A DNA stretch of 64,000 bases from the NCBI RefSeq assembly GCF_000425265.1, contig NZ_KE384342.1, positions 824,245-888,244 on the forward strand, written 5' to 3'. This DNA comes from Maridesulfovibrio zosterae DSM 11974. Its GTDB lineage: Bacteria; Desulfobacterota; Desulfovibrionia; Desulfovibrionales; Desulfovibrionaceae. The translations under genes were made by a program, and so were the position numbers. The notes under the pieces were generated by a model that saw only the letters and a list, made by a program, of their open reading frames with translations, was not told where the DNA came from and searched no databases. Position 1 is the first letter of the stretch. Each line of letters begins with the position of its first letter. Positions 54,344-63,151 of this stretch are shown piece after piece.

Positions 54344-55588
54344 CTAACGAGATAAATTTTCAATCATATCAAGACTCAGGGCATTGAAATTTTCAACACC
54401 TTCCCAGTTATCAGCAATATGATATATCCATTCTTCAAGCTTTTTATTTCCGGCAGAGTTCAACAGTTTAGGATTAAACTGCCGCCTGTAACTTTTATTA
54501 AAAATGATGCATTGATGCTCAATCATATTAGCAACGGAGACAAACATGGGTACACTAAAATCATACTGATCATGACTATGATGCTCTCCTATGCCGTGTA
54601 CAACATCTACAGGCATACCCCATAACCCCATGAGATATGCTCCAAGCTGGGCATGTGTTGTTCCAAAAACGGCCAACTCTCCCTCATAAATGGTCTTTTG
54701 ATCTGCGGACACTATATGCAAAACATTCTCATACTTATCTGGAAAATTACTGACTAAAATCAATTTTCCAACATCATGAAGTAATCCTGCCATTCGTACA
54801 TCACTGACTTTTTCTCTTTCAACATTTTCATATTCAGCAATAATTCTACTTATATTTGAAACCCGGAAACTGTGATCCCACAGCATCTGCAAAGAAAAAT
54901 CAGGTAGTGATGTATTATTATACATTGAAAAAATATGTGACCCCAGTATCAACGTCTTGATAGTATCCAGACCAAGCATGTTAATAGCTTGAAATATTGA
55001 TGATATATGTGAAGAAAGACCAAAATATGGTGAATTTATCAGCTTAAGAATTTTAGCAACCAAACCGATATCCTTACATATTAACTCTGAGATCTTTTTA
55101 ATGGACGGTTCTGGAACATTGAGTTCATCCTCTATTGCTCTGAATACATCAGGAAGTACCGGCAGAGCATTTATCTCAGTCACCAGCAACTGCATATTCT
55201 GATCAGTCAAAATACAACGGGACTCAAGTGCTCCCTCAATCCTCTCTATTAATTTTCCGGCTTCACAGGGTTTGGAAATATACTGATGAACAGCTTTAAT
55301 ACTACGCACAACTTCATCAAGTCCAACCTGTCCCGACAACGCAATGCGTATTGTCGATGGATAACAATTTTTAATTCTATTTAGCAGTTCAGCTCCATCC
55401 ATGCCAGGCATAAGAATATCAGACACGACTACATCAAATTCCTTTTTACCTAATAACTCAAAAGCCTTCTCCCCGGACTCTTCAAAAAACATATCCCATT
55501 CTGTACGCTTACTCCTAAGCATGCGCCTGATTGCAGCTAAAACATTAGGTTCGTCGTCTACGAATAAAACTCGTATCTTACGCTTCAT
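54344..55588 (-). CDS. REC-HDOD response regulator
   Basis: 414 residues from MKRKIRVLFVDDEPNVL (ATG 55588, GAGGA 5 nt before; ATG 55600 is an alternative). Receiver domain 1-120 (VVVSDILMPGMDG, YISKPCEAG), then an HDOD domain (about 140-340: LPVLPDVF, LKLINSPYFGLSSHISSIFQAINMLG, GLLHDVGKLIL). HDOD proteins are non-enzymatic HD relatives that take part in signalling and chemotaxis-type regulation. It is the first gene of the eight-gene cluster and sits 8 bp before the next receiver gene. Confidence 0.92.
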   Translation of the reverse strand: MKRKIRVLFVDDEPNVLAAIRRMLRSKRTEWDMFFEESGEKAFELLGKKEFDVVVSDILMPGMDGAELLNRIKNCYPSTIRIALSGQVGLDEVVRSIKAVHQYISKPCEAGKLIERIEGALESRCILTDQNMQLLVTEINALPVLPDVFRAIEDELNVPEPSIKKISELICKDIGLVAKILKLINSPYFGLSSHISSIFQAINMLGLDTIKTLILGSHIFSMYNNTSLPDFSLQMLWDHSFRVSNISRIIAEYENVEREKVSDVRMAGLLHDVGKLILVSNFPDKYENVLHIVSADQKTIYEGELAVFGTTHAQLGAYLMGLWGMPVDVVHGIGEHHSHDQYDFSVPMFVSVANMIEHQCIIFNKSYRRQFNPKLLNSAGNKKLEEWIYHIADNWEGVENFNALSLDMIENLSR

Positions 55589-55902
55589 TATCTTCCTCAT
55601 TATACTTATAAATTCTTAGCTTGAAAAACTGTACGCTATTTTCGATAATCATCTATATAATCAAACGCCATTACTCAGCGAAACTTCCAGTCAATAAATT
55701 CATTACCTATTACTAGTTCAAATCCACACAAAACTTACAATTCATATTTTATAGTGATTAAGTAAGAACATAGCTTCTAAATTTTAAAATTTAAAAGCTA
55801 CGTTTGATCATATATCATATGCAGATTTACCGAAAGATAAAAAATATTATAAAGAATTAAATAAGGAAATCTCTGATAGTTAGAACTAATCTATATACAC
55901 CA
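55589..55902. other. AT-rich gap containing the signalling-operon promoter
   Basis: About 314 bp with no gene. It should hold the promoter for the eight-gene signalling operon. No terminator is obvious for the 55903 gene, and no clear dyad was seen. Confidence 0.45.
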
Positions 55903-56643
55903 TCAAAGTTGATAACGTGAAGGTCGAAATAGCCAGACACAAAGAAGTACTGCCGGTATTCCGATCAATCCGAACGTCCATTGCGGTCCGCTGACATAAG
56001 CCATAACTCTGATACCGCTTCCCCATAGAAACAGTAGAAATGTACTTAAAATCAGAATTGACCACTTCAGGTAAATGTTATCCGGTGCAAATAAAAATTG
56101 CAGTCGAGGCAGACAACGGCTGAAGAAGAACCAAAGGCCTAGGGTAAGACAAACCGAACCGATAATAAAAATCCACCATGGTGAAATATTCATGCCGACA
56201 TCAAAATTACCCAGATCACCATGACCGGAAAAAGCCCGCATATACACATACGCAATAAGTTCCATAAAATTAGTAATGGAAAGCCAGTAGGCAGCGTGAA
56301 AGATCCATTTTCTTTTAAACAGCCAGTCCCCGCACATAAGCCAAATGGCACAGACAAGCAAAAAAGTATGCATAATGATTGGAGCAATTCCAATAACAGC
56401 GCCATTAAATCCACGCCCCTGCGAAAAGATCTTAGTATATTCTACCCCTTCATCCCATCCCGTCATAGTTATAGGATTACCCCATACAATATCTACAGGA
56501 CTTTTAACTTCCCCCAGTAACCACGCTGTTGTTCTGTGGGTAAATTCATGAATGACAACAATGCATGACTGCAAAACAAGAAAAGTTATGATTGCAATCA
56601 GAAGATAATTGGCTGTCCGCAAAATATTTATTTTAGTACTCAT
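55903..56643 (-). CDS. Polytopic membrane protein with HExxH motif (M50-like)
   Basis: 246 residues, about six membrane helices. The first helix ends in VVIHEFTHRTTAWLLG, whose HEFTH fits the zinc-binding HExxH of membrane metalloproteases such as site-2 proteases. A later FSGHGDLGNFDVG loop could supply the third ligand. I do not recognise an exact family. It is monocistronic on the minus strand, between the signalling operon and a divergent lipase gene. It could cleave membrane proteins or be a non-catalytic relative; a protease role is inference from the motif only. Confidence 0.7.
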   Translation of the reverse strand: MSTKINILRTANYLLIAIITFLVLQSCIVVIHEFTHRTTAWLLGEVKSPVDIVWGNPITMTGWDEGVEYTKIFSQGRGFNGAVIGIAPIIMHTFLLVCAIWLMCGDWLFKRKWIFHAAYWLSITNFMELIAYVYMRAFSGHGDLGNFDVGMNISPWWIFIIGSVCLTLGLWFFFSRCLPRLQFLFAPDNIYLKWSILILSTFLLFLWGSGIRVMAYVSGPQWTFGLIGIPAVLLCVWLFRPSRYQL

Positions 56644-56821
56644 TATTTATAAATACCTTACGCAGGAAATAAGTCAATTTCAGAAAAGTATTATATGCGT
56701 TTGCATAAACAGTTCAATCAGGCTGCCAATTAAATTGGACTCAAGGTTGCTCCTTTCTTTTAGTGATGTTATTTGTTTTATAATTACAACAATGGCGGCA
56801 AAAAAAACCGGAGGACTAATA

Positions 56822-57874
56822 ATGGAATCATATTTCACACACCAAAGCCTGATCAAGGCTCCCCCTATAAAACGTGCTGCTTATTCAGATCGCACAGCAT
56901 GGATGATGGCAGAACTATCAAGGCTTGTTTATGAAAGGTTGCCTAATGAACAAGAGCTAGAAAATCTCCTTGATATAATTTTTACATGCATCAAAAAAAA
57001 CAAACCCAGAAATGAAACCTTAACTCATATAAACGACCTTGCAAAACAGGCCAATTCACCACAGGAAAGCATCACTGAGAAAATTTTGGACTCTGTTAAT
57101 TACAAATTAATAAATTCGCATGCTGTACTTGGTACTGAAGTAATGGTTGTTGACATCCCTGCGGACATATCCTGCAATTTTCCGGGAATGTTCGTCATAG
57201 TTTTCAGGGGAACAGAAACTGACTCCATAAAAGACATAAAAACCGATATCTCAGCTCAACTTATACCTGCCCCCGGAGGAGGGAAAATACATAGCGGTTT
57301 TCTAGCCGCGTACCAGAAAGTAGAAGATGACCTGATTCAGGAAATTGAAAAAGCAGGAGATAAACCCATATATATAACGGGCCATTCACTGGGCGGGGCC
57401 TTGGCAATGATTGCAACTAAATATCTGGCAGGAGACAGTATAGGCGCAACTTACACTTTCGGAGCTCCAAGAGTTGCAGATGACGCTTTCTATGAGGGTA
57501 TTAAAACGCCGGTATACAGAGTGGTCAACAGTGCTGACGGCGTTGCCAGACTTCCATTCGGAGCAGGATTTTCAATATTTTTATCCGGTATCAGATATAT
57601 TCCAATAAATGGAACAAAAAGACTATCTGAATTCCTGAGAAAACACATCGAAGGATACACGCATTACGGCCACTTAGTGATGCTAACTGACATTTCATCT
57701 ACGAAGTCAGGCACTAAAAGCGGGTTAAAAGTTCTGCACAGCCCAAATGTATTCGGCGTTGTAAACCGGATTTTACCCCGTATGATCATGACATTGGGTA
57801 AAGCTGCTGCTGCAGACCATAAGATGGCTGGATATTGTGAAAAACTTGCCCAATATGCTAAAACAAGAATCTAA
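56822..57874 (+). CDS. Class 3 (alpha/beta hydrolase) lipase
   Basis: 350 residues from MESYFTHQSLI (ATG 56822, GGAGGA 6 nt before; the longer frame into the divergent gene is not credible). Catalytic elbow GHSLGGALA near residue 190, oxyanion region VIVFRGTE before it, the catalytic Asp probably in VVNSADGVARLP, and a C-terminal His in YTHYGHL. There is no signal peptide, so it is either cytoplasmic or exported by a non-Sec route such as type VI secretion. It is convergent with the DUF5675 gene. Confidence 0.9.
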   Translation: MESYFTHQSLIKAPPIKRAAYSDRTAWMMAELSRLVYERLPNEQELENLLDIIFTCIKKNKPRNETLTHINDLAKQANSPQESITEKILDSVNYKLINSHAVLGTEVMVVDIPADISCNFPGMFVIVFRGTETDSIKDIKTDISAQLIPAPGGGKIHSGFLAAYQKVEDDLIQEIEKAGDKPIYITGHSLGGALAMIATKYLAGDSIGATYTFGAPRVADDAFYEGIKTPVYRVVNSADGVARLPFGAGFSIFLSGIRYIPINGTKRLSEFLRKHIEGYTHYGHLVMLTDISSTKSGTKSGLKVLHSPNVFGVVNRILPRMIMTLGKAAAADHKMAGYCEKLAQYAKTRI

Positions 57875-57876
57875 AT

Positions 57877-57918
57877 AAAATCCTCCCCTTTCAAAATCAT
57901 GAAACGGGAGGATTTTTT
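57877..57918. terminator. Bidirectional terminator between lipase and DUF5675 genes
   Basis: AAAATCCTCCC (57877-57887) pairs with GGGAGGATTTT (57906-57916), with A-run and T-run on the two flanks, so it can serve both converging genes. Confidence 0.88.
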
Positions 57919-57942
57919 ATCAACATAAAACTGGAAATAAAA

Positions 57943-58353
57943 TTAATTATAATCTATTGAGCTTACATAGATTTTGGAGCCACCGGCGCCTTCCATTATC
58001 TCCATGAACTTATCAAATGCGACCCGACTGTCCAGCACAGCCCTTTTACCATGTAACCATCCAATCTTAGAACCAGTCAAAGGACAGCCTTCAGTATCAT
58101 CAACAGTGTTACCAATATGAATACGAACATAAGAACGCCCAGGTACATTTTTAATAGTCCATAACTCCCGACTCTTACTTGGAGAATATTCAAGTTCCAA
58201 AGGATATTCACCTGCTGGAATACATGAAATATCAGACTCATTTTCCCGCCATGGCTCTTCCAGAACCCAGCAGACAATTTCTCCATCAACCAGCAAAGAA
58301 CCTATTGTTACGTTTTCTGTCTGTTCAATTCGTTTAATCTCTACAATTTTCAT
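57943..58353 (-). CDS. DUF5675-family protein
   Basis: 136 residues, cytoplasmic. Family features: TIGSLLVDGEIVCWVLEEPWREN, CIPAGEYPLELEYSPS and the IHIGNTVDDTEGCPLTG segment, with conserved His, Asp and Cys that may form an active site. The family has no proven function and often occurs with phage-like or type VI secretion genes. AAGGAG precedes the ATG. It lies between a lipase and another alpha/beta hydrolase. Confidence 0.8.
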   Translation of the reverse strand: MKIVEIKRIEQTENVTIGSLLVDGEIVCWVLEEPWRENESDISCIPAGEYPLELEYSPSKSRELWTIKNVPGRSYVRIHIGNTVDDTEGCPLTGSKIGWLHGKRAVLDSRVAFDKFMEIMEGAGGSKIYVSSIDYN

Positions 58354-58465
58354 AAAAACTCCTTTTTAATTTATGGATAGAATTTAATCTCCAATTTTGA
58401 TCATTGTAGAATTAAAAATAGACCTGAAGAGGGTTGACTATGTCCTGAAAAAAGATTTCTGAGAC

Positions 58466-58500
58466 AAAAATCCCTCTCACAGTTTTATTGCTGAAGAGGG
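58466..58500 (-). terminator. Terminator of the alpha/beta hydrolase gene
   Basis: CCCTCT (58472-58477) with AGAGGG (58495-58500) plus an inner CAG/CTG pairing, and five T on the minus strand after it. It lies 90 bp past the hydrolase stop; the stem has a bulge. Confidence 0.6.
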
Positions 58501-58589
58501 ATAATAATTAGTAACGAGTCAGAATAGATGAATACGAATAGACATAGACAGAACCTCATAAACTATAGTCCGACAAATCAGTATATTAT

Positions 58590-60029
58590 CTAGTCCGTAG
58601 GAGGAACGTCCTTACCTGATGTTTTCTCTTTCTTGAAATTGTGCTTTCCATCAGCAAGTGGAGTAAGACCAAAAGTATTTTCATCCACATGTCTGGTTAG
58701 TTCTACATCAACCAGCAAGGTTTGATTCGGCTTCAATATGTCATCAAATGCAAAACCTGTGGAACGGAACTCTGCAATACTATAATGAGAAAAACCTTCG
58801 TCCGGTCTGGCCGCAATTCTTATTCCTATTTTACCGTCAGGAACTCTTTTCAGCTCGGAATAATTAACATAATAGGTTAATATATTTGGACTAATAATAT
58901 TTTTCTGATGGTCTTCATGAAAACCTTTTGGCAAACCATCCGGGTTGAAATCATCCCCAGCAAGTAACAGCATATCAAAATCATTTACTGGATTTCCGCG
59001 ATCGTCAGTAACGCGAAAAACAAGCATGGAATACTGATCCTTTACCTTTGTATCAGCATCCTGAACCTGTTTCGATATTGCCTTAAAATTATCATCCACA
59101 GTATCATACGCAGTAAGATCTGTAACTTTAAGGCACTTTAATATATTTCCAACAACAGGTTTATCAGCATAATTTGATTCAGTTACACTACGCATAATTC
59201 CTATAGTTTCACCAGAATGACTGGCATCTTTGACGACACAAAAAGGAGTCTTTGGAGAATTTACAAAACTTCCCCCTACAACTTCAAGCTTCGTAATACT
59301 TTTAGCCTCATGAAAAAAACTTCTGCCAGTATCACCTATAATATTATTAACATTCTGCCGCAAACGCACATAACCGTAATTCATATTTGCACCGGCTAAG
59401 CGCACAACTCCATCTGAGCCCTTTTCCACCAGATATGAATTCACAAAATCATAAATTTTCTCATCAATAGTCTGCCCAGATAAAACAAATGAATATAAGC
59501 CATTCGCAGCAAAATTATAATTTAACCATGCAGTATTCAAATCCCACTGCTGAGCACTACCTAGTTCGAGCCAGTTTAAAACGCCAGTACCCGGCTCTAC
59601 ACCACTGAATATGGCTTTAAGGCGGCCAAGCTTGCTCTTACCCAGCTGAGCCAAAGCTGAACCGTGATTTGCAGGAGCGAGCATGACCAGATGCTTGAGA
59701 GGTGTTTCACTCATTTTATTTTTTAATCCATAGAAAAGATGCGCCCACAGTCTTATCACCGGACCTCCGGTTGAGTGAGTTATGCAGGCGAAAGGAGCAT
59801 TTTCATCAGCACTTACTTTCTTCATCGCATCTTTACGCGCTACATCAAAAGCACGCGCAATATCATCAAGAGTAACCTCATCATGGAAACTTATATATTT
59901 GCCCAGAAAAATATGCTGAACATTAATATCAAGACCATCAGCAGTTGCGGCGGTAACCACAGCCTCTGGAAGATCTCCGTATGTCTCCTGATCCGTAACA
60001 CTCCAGCCATGTACAAATAAAAGATTCAT
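58590..60029 (-). CDS. Alpha/beta hydrolase with extra C-terminal domain, possible secreted lipase effector
   Basis: 479 residues from MNLLFVHGWSV (ATG 60029, GGGGGAAC upstream). Oxyanion HG in LLFVHGWSV, nucleophile elbow ITHSTGGPVIR (Ser near residue 92, with Thr instead of the first Gly), then LAPANHGSALAQL as in PGAP1/Tle-type phospholipases. A C-terminal region (about 330-470) is beta-rich (MLVFRVTDDRGNPVNDFDMLLLAGDD) and may be a binding domain. There is no signal peptide. With the class 3 lipase and the DUF5675 protein nearby it could belong to a set of type VI effectors, but no secretion gene is in the window. Confidence 0.75.
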   Translation of the reverse strand: MNLLFVHGWSVTDQETYGDLPEAVVTAATADGLDINVQHIFLGKYISFHDEVTLDDIARAFDVARKDAMKKVSADENAPFACITHSTGGPVIRLWAHLFYGLKNKMSETPLKHLVMLAPANHGSALAQLGKSKLGRLKAIFSGVEPGTGVLNWLELGSAQQWDLNTAWLNYNFAANGLYSFVLSGQTIDEKIYDFVNSYLVEKGSDGVVRLAGANMNYGYVRLRQNVNNIIGDTGRSFFHEAKSITKLEVVGGSFVNSPKTPFCVVKDASHSGETIGIMRSVTESNYADKPVVGNILKCLKVTDLTAYDTVDDNFKAISKQVQDADTKVKDQYSMLVFRVTDDRGNPVNDFDMLLLAGDDFNPDGLPKGFHEDHQKNIISPNILTYYVNYSELKRVPDGKIGIRIAARPDEGFSHYSIAEFRSTGFAFDDILKPNQTLLVDVELTRHVDENTFGLTPLADGKHNFKKEKTSGKDVPPTD

Positions 60030-60168
60030 AGTTCCCCCAACAGGTTTAAAATAAATGATTTTAATAATCATTTATTTTGTATACTATAAATATCAATACA
60101 ACAATGAATATAATTTTTTATCTGACTAGTACGTAACCTGATATACATAAGTATAATATCTTTACATA

Positions 60169-60207
60169 AAAAAACTCCTGCCCATAAGTATTGGACAGGA
60201 GTTTTTT
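60169..60207 (-). terminator. Terminator of the nitroreductase operon
   Basis: AAAAAACTCCTG (60169-60180) with CAGGAGTTTTTT (60196-60207), 25 bp past the nitroreductase stop codon. Confidence 0.9.
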
Positions 60208-60231
60208 AAACAACATTTATGATATTATTGA

Positions 60232-61059
60232 TTATTTCCAGACAACACGGTTAACATTAGCACGACCACGTTCAACTGTGCGCTGATACTTTACAGCCGG
60301 TTTACCAAGCAGCATGACATGACCTACCAAATGATTTTCAGGGATACCAAGCTTGCTGCGCAATTCCGGATAAACACCGTCAATTGCCCATTTAAGAATT
60401 CCATTCCATAATGTACCCAGCTTCATAGACTGAGCCATCAGCTCAAAATAAGACAAGAAAATGTGAGTATCGACAACGGGACATGGAGAATCAGCAGGAG
60501 CGCTGGCCACAACAAAATGAGGCGCTCCCCTAAATATAATATCTAGGCCGTTTTCTTCACGTACAGTATACGCCAGCTTCAGATAATCCATTTTGAAATT
60601 ATCATCAAACTGTCCACTTTTTACAGACTCGCCAATAAGCCTGTACACTTCTTCACCGAATGCTTTTGTAGACTCCAGATCGTCCATAAGTGTTATGAAT
60701 ACATCTTGTGAATTTACACCAGTCGGAGCATGCCAGCATACATCTAAAAGAGTTTTGATATCTTCGTCATCAACATTTTCATTTTTATAGTTACGGACTG
60801 AACGGCGGCCTTTAATTAAAGTCGCCATCTTTTCCGGCTCAGGAAAGTTACCCTTAAGCGCAGTGGAATCTTCAGGAGATTTGCCCAAAATTGATATTGC
60901 AGCGGTAGGACAGACGGTCAGGCATTGCTGACATTTGATGCATTTATTTTCATCTGCCATTCTTGGATATTCATCCAATTCGATTGCAGCAAATGGACAA
61001 CACTTAGTGCATAGACCGCATTGTACACAAAGATCTTCATTCACATTAAAATTAATCAT
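60232..61059 (-). CDS. Ferredoxin-fused nitroreductase
   Basis: 275 residues. The N-terminal 60 residues carry two [4Fe-4S] motifs (CVQCGLCTKCCP and CIKCQQCLTVCP). A nitroreductase domain follows (about 80-275) with the FMN-binding start RRSVRNYKNENV, and later KLGTLWNG and LVGHVMLLGKP. The fused ferredoxin would feed electrons to the flavin, common in anaerobes. It reduces nitro compounds, quinones or similar. It is the last gene of a four-gene operon with a flavin reductase, tautomerase and ABM protein. Confidence 0.92.
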   Translation of the reverse strand: MINFNVNEDLCVQCGLCTKCCPFAAIELDEYPRMADENKCIKCQQCLTVCPTAAISILGKSPEDSTALKGNFPEPEKMATLIKGRRSVRNYKNENVDDEDIKTLLDVCWHAPTGVNSQDVFITLMDDLESTKAFGEEVYRLIGESVKSGQFDDNFKMDYLKLAYTVREENGLDIIFRGAPHFVVASAPADSPCPVVDTHIFLSYFELMAQSMKLGTLWNGILKWAIDGVYPELRSKLGIPENHLVGHVMLLGKPAVKYQRTVERGRANVNRVVWK

Positions 61060-61124
61060 ATCAACTACCCGTAATATTTTAGTTTTAGAGCAGAAACAGA
61101 CTTATTATATACTAAAAACCATGA

Positions 61125-61697
61125 CTAGCCGAGAAAGTGTTTTCCTGCTTTAAATCCGTTTGCTACAAATTCACCAACGCCATGATAATTTCGCTCGGAT
61201 GGGACATAAACTAGGGGATCACCCTTACCGACCAAAGGCATTCCCTTTTCATTAAGAATTCCTTCATCAGCCTTGATTCCAACAATCTCACCCACAAATT
61301 GGGTATGAAGACCTATTTCAAGTGTGTGAATAACTTTGCACTCAAAAACAAGTGGGAACTCTTCAACATATGGAGCGTCCACAACATCAGAACGAGTGGG
61401 AGTTAAACCGGACACAGCAAATTTATCAGTATCCTTGCCACTGGCCATTCCAAAATAGTCGGCCTCTTCAACATATTTTGCAGAAGGAACAGACACAGTG
61501 TAAGCACCACGTTCCATAATTGATCCATAAGTGTAAGTTGCCTTGCGTAAAGAAACTGTAAGGCAGGGAGGCGTTGAACAACAAATTCCGCCCCAGGCTA
61601 TGGTCATAACATTTGGCTTACCATCTACGTCATAACTTCCCACACACCATGTAGGAGTTGGAAAAGCAATAGTTCCGGGATTAATTGATTTTTTCAT
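61125..61697 (-). CDS. Flavin reductase-like FMN-binding protein
   Basis: 190 residues of the flavin reductase (DIM6/NTAB) split-barrel family: PTPTWCVGSYDVDGKPNVMTIAWGG at the N-terminus, ERGAYTVSVPSAKYVEEADYFG, and FECKVIHTLEIGLHTQFVGEIVG. It has the length and pattern of the anaerobe members that act as flavoredoxin-like electron carriers. It lies 37 bp after the tautomerase gene and 65 bp before the nitroreductase gene, in the same direction. Confidence 0.9.
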   Translation of the reverse strand: MKKSINPGTIAFPTPTWCVGSYDVDGKPNVMTIAWGGICCSTPPCLTVSLRKATYTYGSIMERGAYTVSVPSAKYVEEADYFGMASGKDTDKFAVSGLTPTRSDVVDAPYVEEFPLVFECKVIHTLEIGLHTQFVGEIVGIKADEGILNEKGMPLVGKGDPLVYVPSERNYHGVGEFVANGFKAGKHFLG

Positions 61698-61734
61698 TGT
61701 AAATTCCTTTTAAAAATTAATAATATTTAAATGA

Positions 61735-61947
61735 TTATTTAATAGCGTCTGCAATATGGCGGGCTTTAATTTTACCAATATATTCACCACCGATACCTAT
61801 ATTCGTATCTTCGTACTCTTGCAAGATTACGGTAAATGACTGAATCGGAATACCACTTATTGCACTCGCCGTTGCTGAAAGTTTATTAATCATTTCTAAT
61901 TTCGTTTTCTCATCCATTTTACCAGACGCATAAGTAATTACCGGCAT
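61735..61947 (-). CDS. 4-oxalocrotonate tautomerase-like protein
   Basis: 70 residues, the size of a 4-OT subunit. Pro follows the initiator Met (MPVITYASGKM), giving the catalytic N-terminal proline. IQSFTVILQEYEDTNIGIGGEYI matches the family's central strand region. It would tautomerise an enol or unsaturated keto acid. It overlaps the ABM gene by 10 bp. The tautomerase together with reductases suggests processing of an aromatic or quinone-like compound. Confidence 0.88.
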   Translation of the reverse strand: MPVITYASGKMDEKTKLEMINKLSATASAISGIPIQSFTVILQEYEDTNIGIGGEYIGKIKARHIADAIK

Positions 61948-62264
61948 TTATCTTCTCCTGATTTTTCAAGCACAGACCAATATGTAAACTCCGGTTTCTC
62001 TTCAAGCATTGCGGCGACTGCATCCTGTGCTTTCCGCATCACGGCGCTATCAATATGAAGACGAAATGATGCTTCAGAAGTAAAATGACCGTACATCATA
62101 AAAATTAAAGGATTCTCCTTATCCTGATGCAGGCTATAAAGAATCACCCCTTCCTGACCATCACAATCCCGTACAGTCTGCCTGAGAACATCCCTTAATA
62201 CATTTTCAAAGCCTGTTCTGGCCTTAAAGTGTACACTTATTACATATAGATCCCTGCACTGCAT
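61938..62264 (-). CDS. ABM-type monooxygenase-like protein
   Basis: 108 residues of the antibiotic biosynthesis monooxygenase (YgiN-like) ferredoxin-like fold: LYVISVHFKARTGFENVLRDVLRQTVRDCDGQEGVILYSLHQDKENPLIFMMYGHFTSEASFRLH. Such proteins oxidise quinols or aromatic compounds without cofactor, or bind heme or quinones. It is the first gene of the four-gene reductase operon. Confidence 0.85.
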   Translation of the reverse strand: MQCRDLYVISVHFKARTGFENVLRDVLRQTVRDCDGQEGVILYSLHQDKENPLIFMMYGHFTSEASFRLHIDSAVMRKAQDAVAAMLEEKPEFTYWSVLEKSGEDKCR

Positions 62265-62500
62265 TTTTTAGCCTTTATGCCTTTCCGAATATTCCCTCAA
62301 TATTTAGCTGTCGTCAGCCTCAACCACCAATTTATGAGTTTATAACTCTAAAAACATATAAGTTACATCAGCAATAAGTTTGAATATATGCAGAGAACTT
62401 ATCATTTTTTAATATGAAAAAAATACAACATTTATCGTATACACAAAAAAAAGGAAAGACCTCAACTGTCTTTCCCTTTAAATATTAATCACCAACAGGA
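62265..62500. other. Intergenic region with the operon promoter and upstream terminator
   Basis: 236 bp. The right part holds the NarL-type regulator's terminator (62445-62475). The left part should hold the ABM operon promoter. Nothing else was recognised. Confidence 0.5.
62445..62475 (-). terminator. Terminator of the NarL-type regulator gene
   Basis: GGAAAGAC (62453-62460) with GTCTTTCC (62468-62475); eight T follow on the minus strand (62445-62452). Confidence 0.88.
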
Positions 62501-63151
62501 CTATAAAGATGCTATTCCCTCGCGCAAAGCGTATAAAGTTGCTTCAACCCTGTTTGCTAAATGCAATTTAGATAAAATACTTGTCATATGTGTTCGTATT
62601 GTTGCTTCACTGACAAATAATTCTGCTGCTATTGCCTTATTACTTTTACCTTTAGCTACCAGCTGCAATGTCTCAACTTCACGCGGAGTGAGAGGATCAG
62701 GTGTCGGTTCTGCATTTTCAGAGGGATGAGAAAGTTCTGAAAGCACTTTACGGGCGATATCAGGAGCAAGTGAAGGTTCACCGCGATGCACACGGCGAAT
62801 AGCTTCAAGAAGTTCATCCGGGGTTGAATCTTTGAGCAGATACCCCATTGCACCAGACTTAATCGCAGGAAAAAGTTTATCATCAGTTGCAAAACTGGTC
62901 AGGGCTATCACCCGCCCGCCAAGTTTACGGTCACGAATTTCACGAATCGCCTGAATCCCGTCCATAACAGGCATAAGCATATCCATCAAAATTATATCTG
63001 GGGAAAACTGTGCTGTAAATTCAACAGCTTCCTGACCGTTGGCGGCTTCTCCTACGACATCAATATCATCAAAACTGCTAAGAAAACTGCGTACACCAAT
63101 TCGCACGATATCATGGTCATCGACCAGCAGAACCCTAATTGTATCACTCAT
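62501..63151 (-). CDS. NarL/FixJ-family response regulator
   Basis: 216 residues from MSDTIRVLLVDDHDIVRIG (ATG 63151, GGGAGGAAATA upstream). Receiver domain 1-120 (phospho-Asp in IILMDMLMPVMDG, Lys in YLLKDS), linker, then a LuxR-type helix-turn-helix at about 150-215 (LTPREVETLQLVAKGKSNKAIAAELFVSEATIRTHMTSIL). It binds DNA when phosphorylated by the kinase encoded just upstream, with which it overlaps by 8 bp. Targets are unknown; the ABM/nitroreductase operon next to it is a candidate. Confidence 0.95.
   Translation of the reverse strand: MSDTIRVLLVDDHDIVRIGVRSFLSSFDDIDVVGEAANGQEAVEFTAQFSPDIILMDMLMPVMDGIQAIREIRDRKLGGRVIALTSFATDDKLFPAIKSGAMGYLLKDSTPDELLEAIRRVHRGEPSLAPDIARKVLSELSHPSENAEPTPDPLTPREVETLQLVAKGKSNKAIAAELFVSEATIRTHMTSILSKLHLANRVEATLYALREGIASL

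Noticed and set aside
58354-58589. Repeated CTGAAGAGGG words considered as a mobile-element end
   Set aside because: Only two short copies, one of which is part of the terminator stem; no target duplication or transposase.
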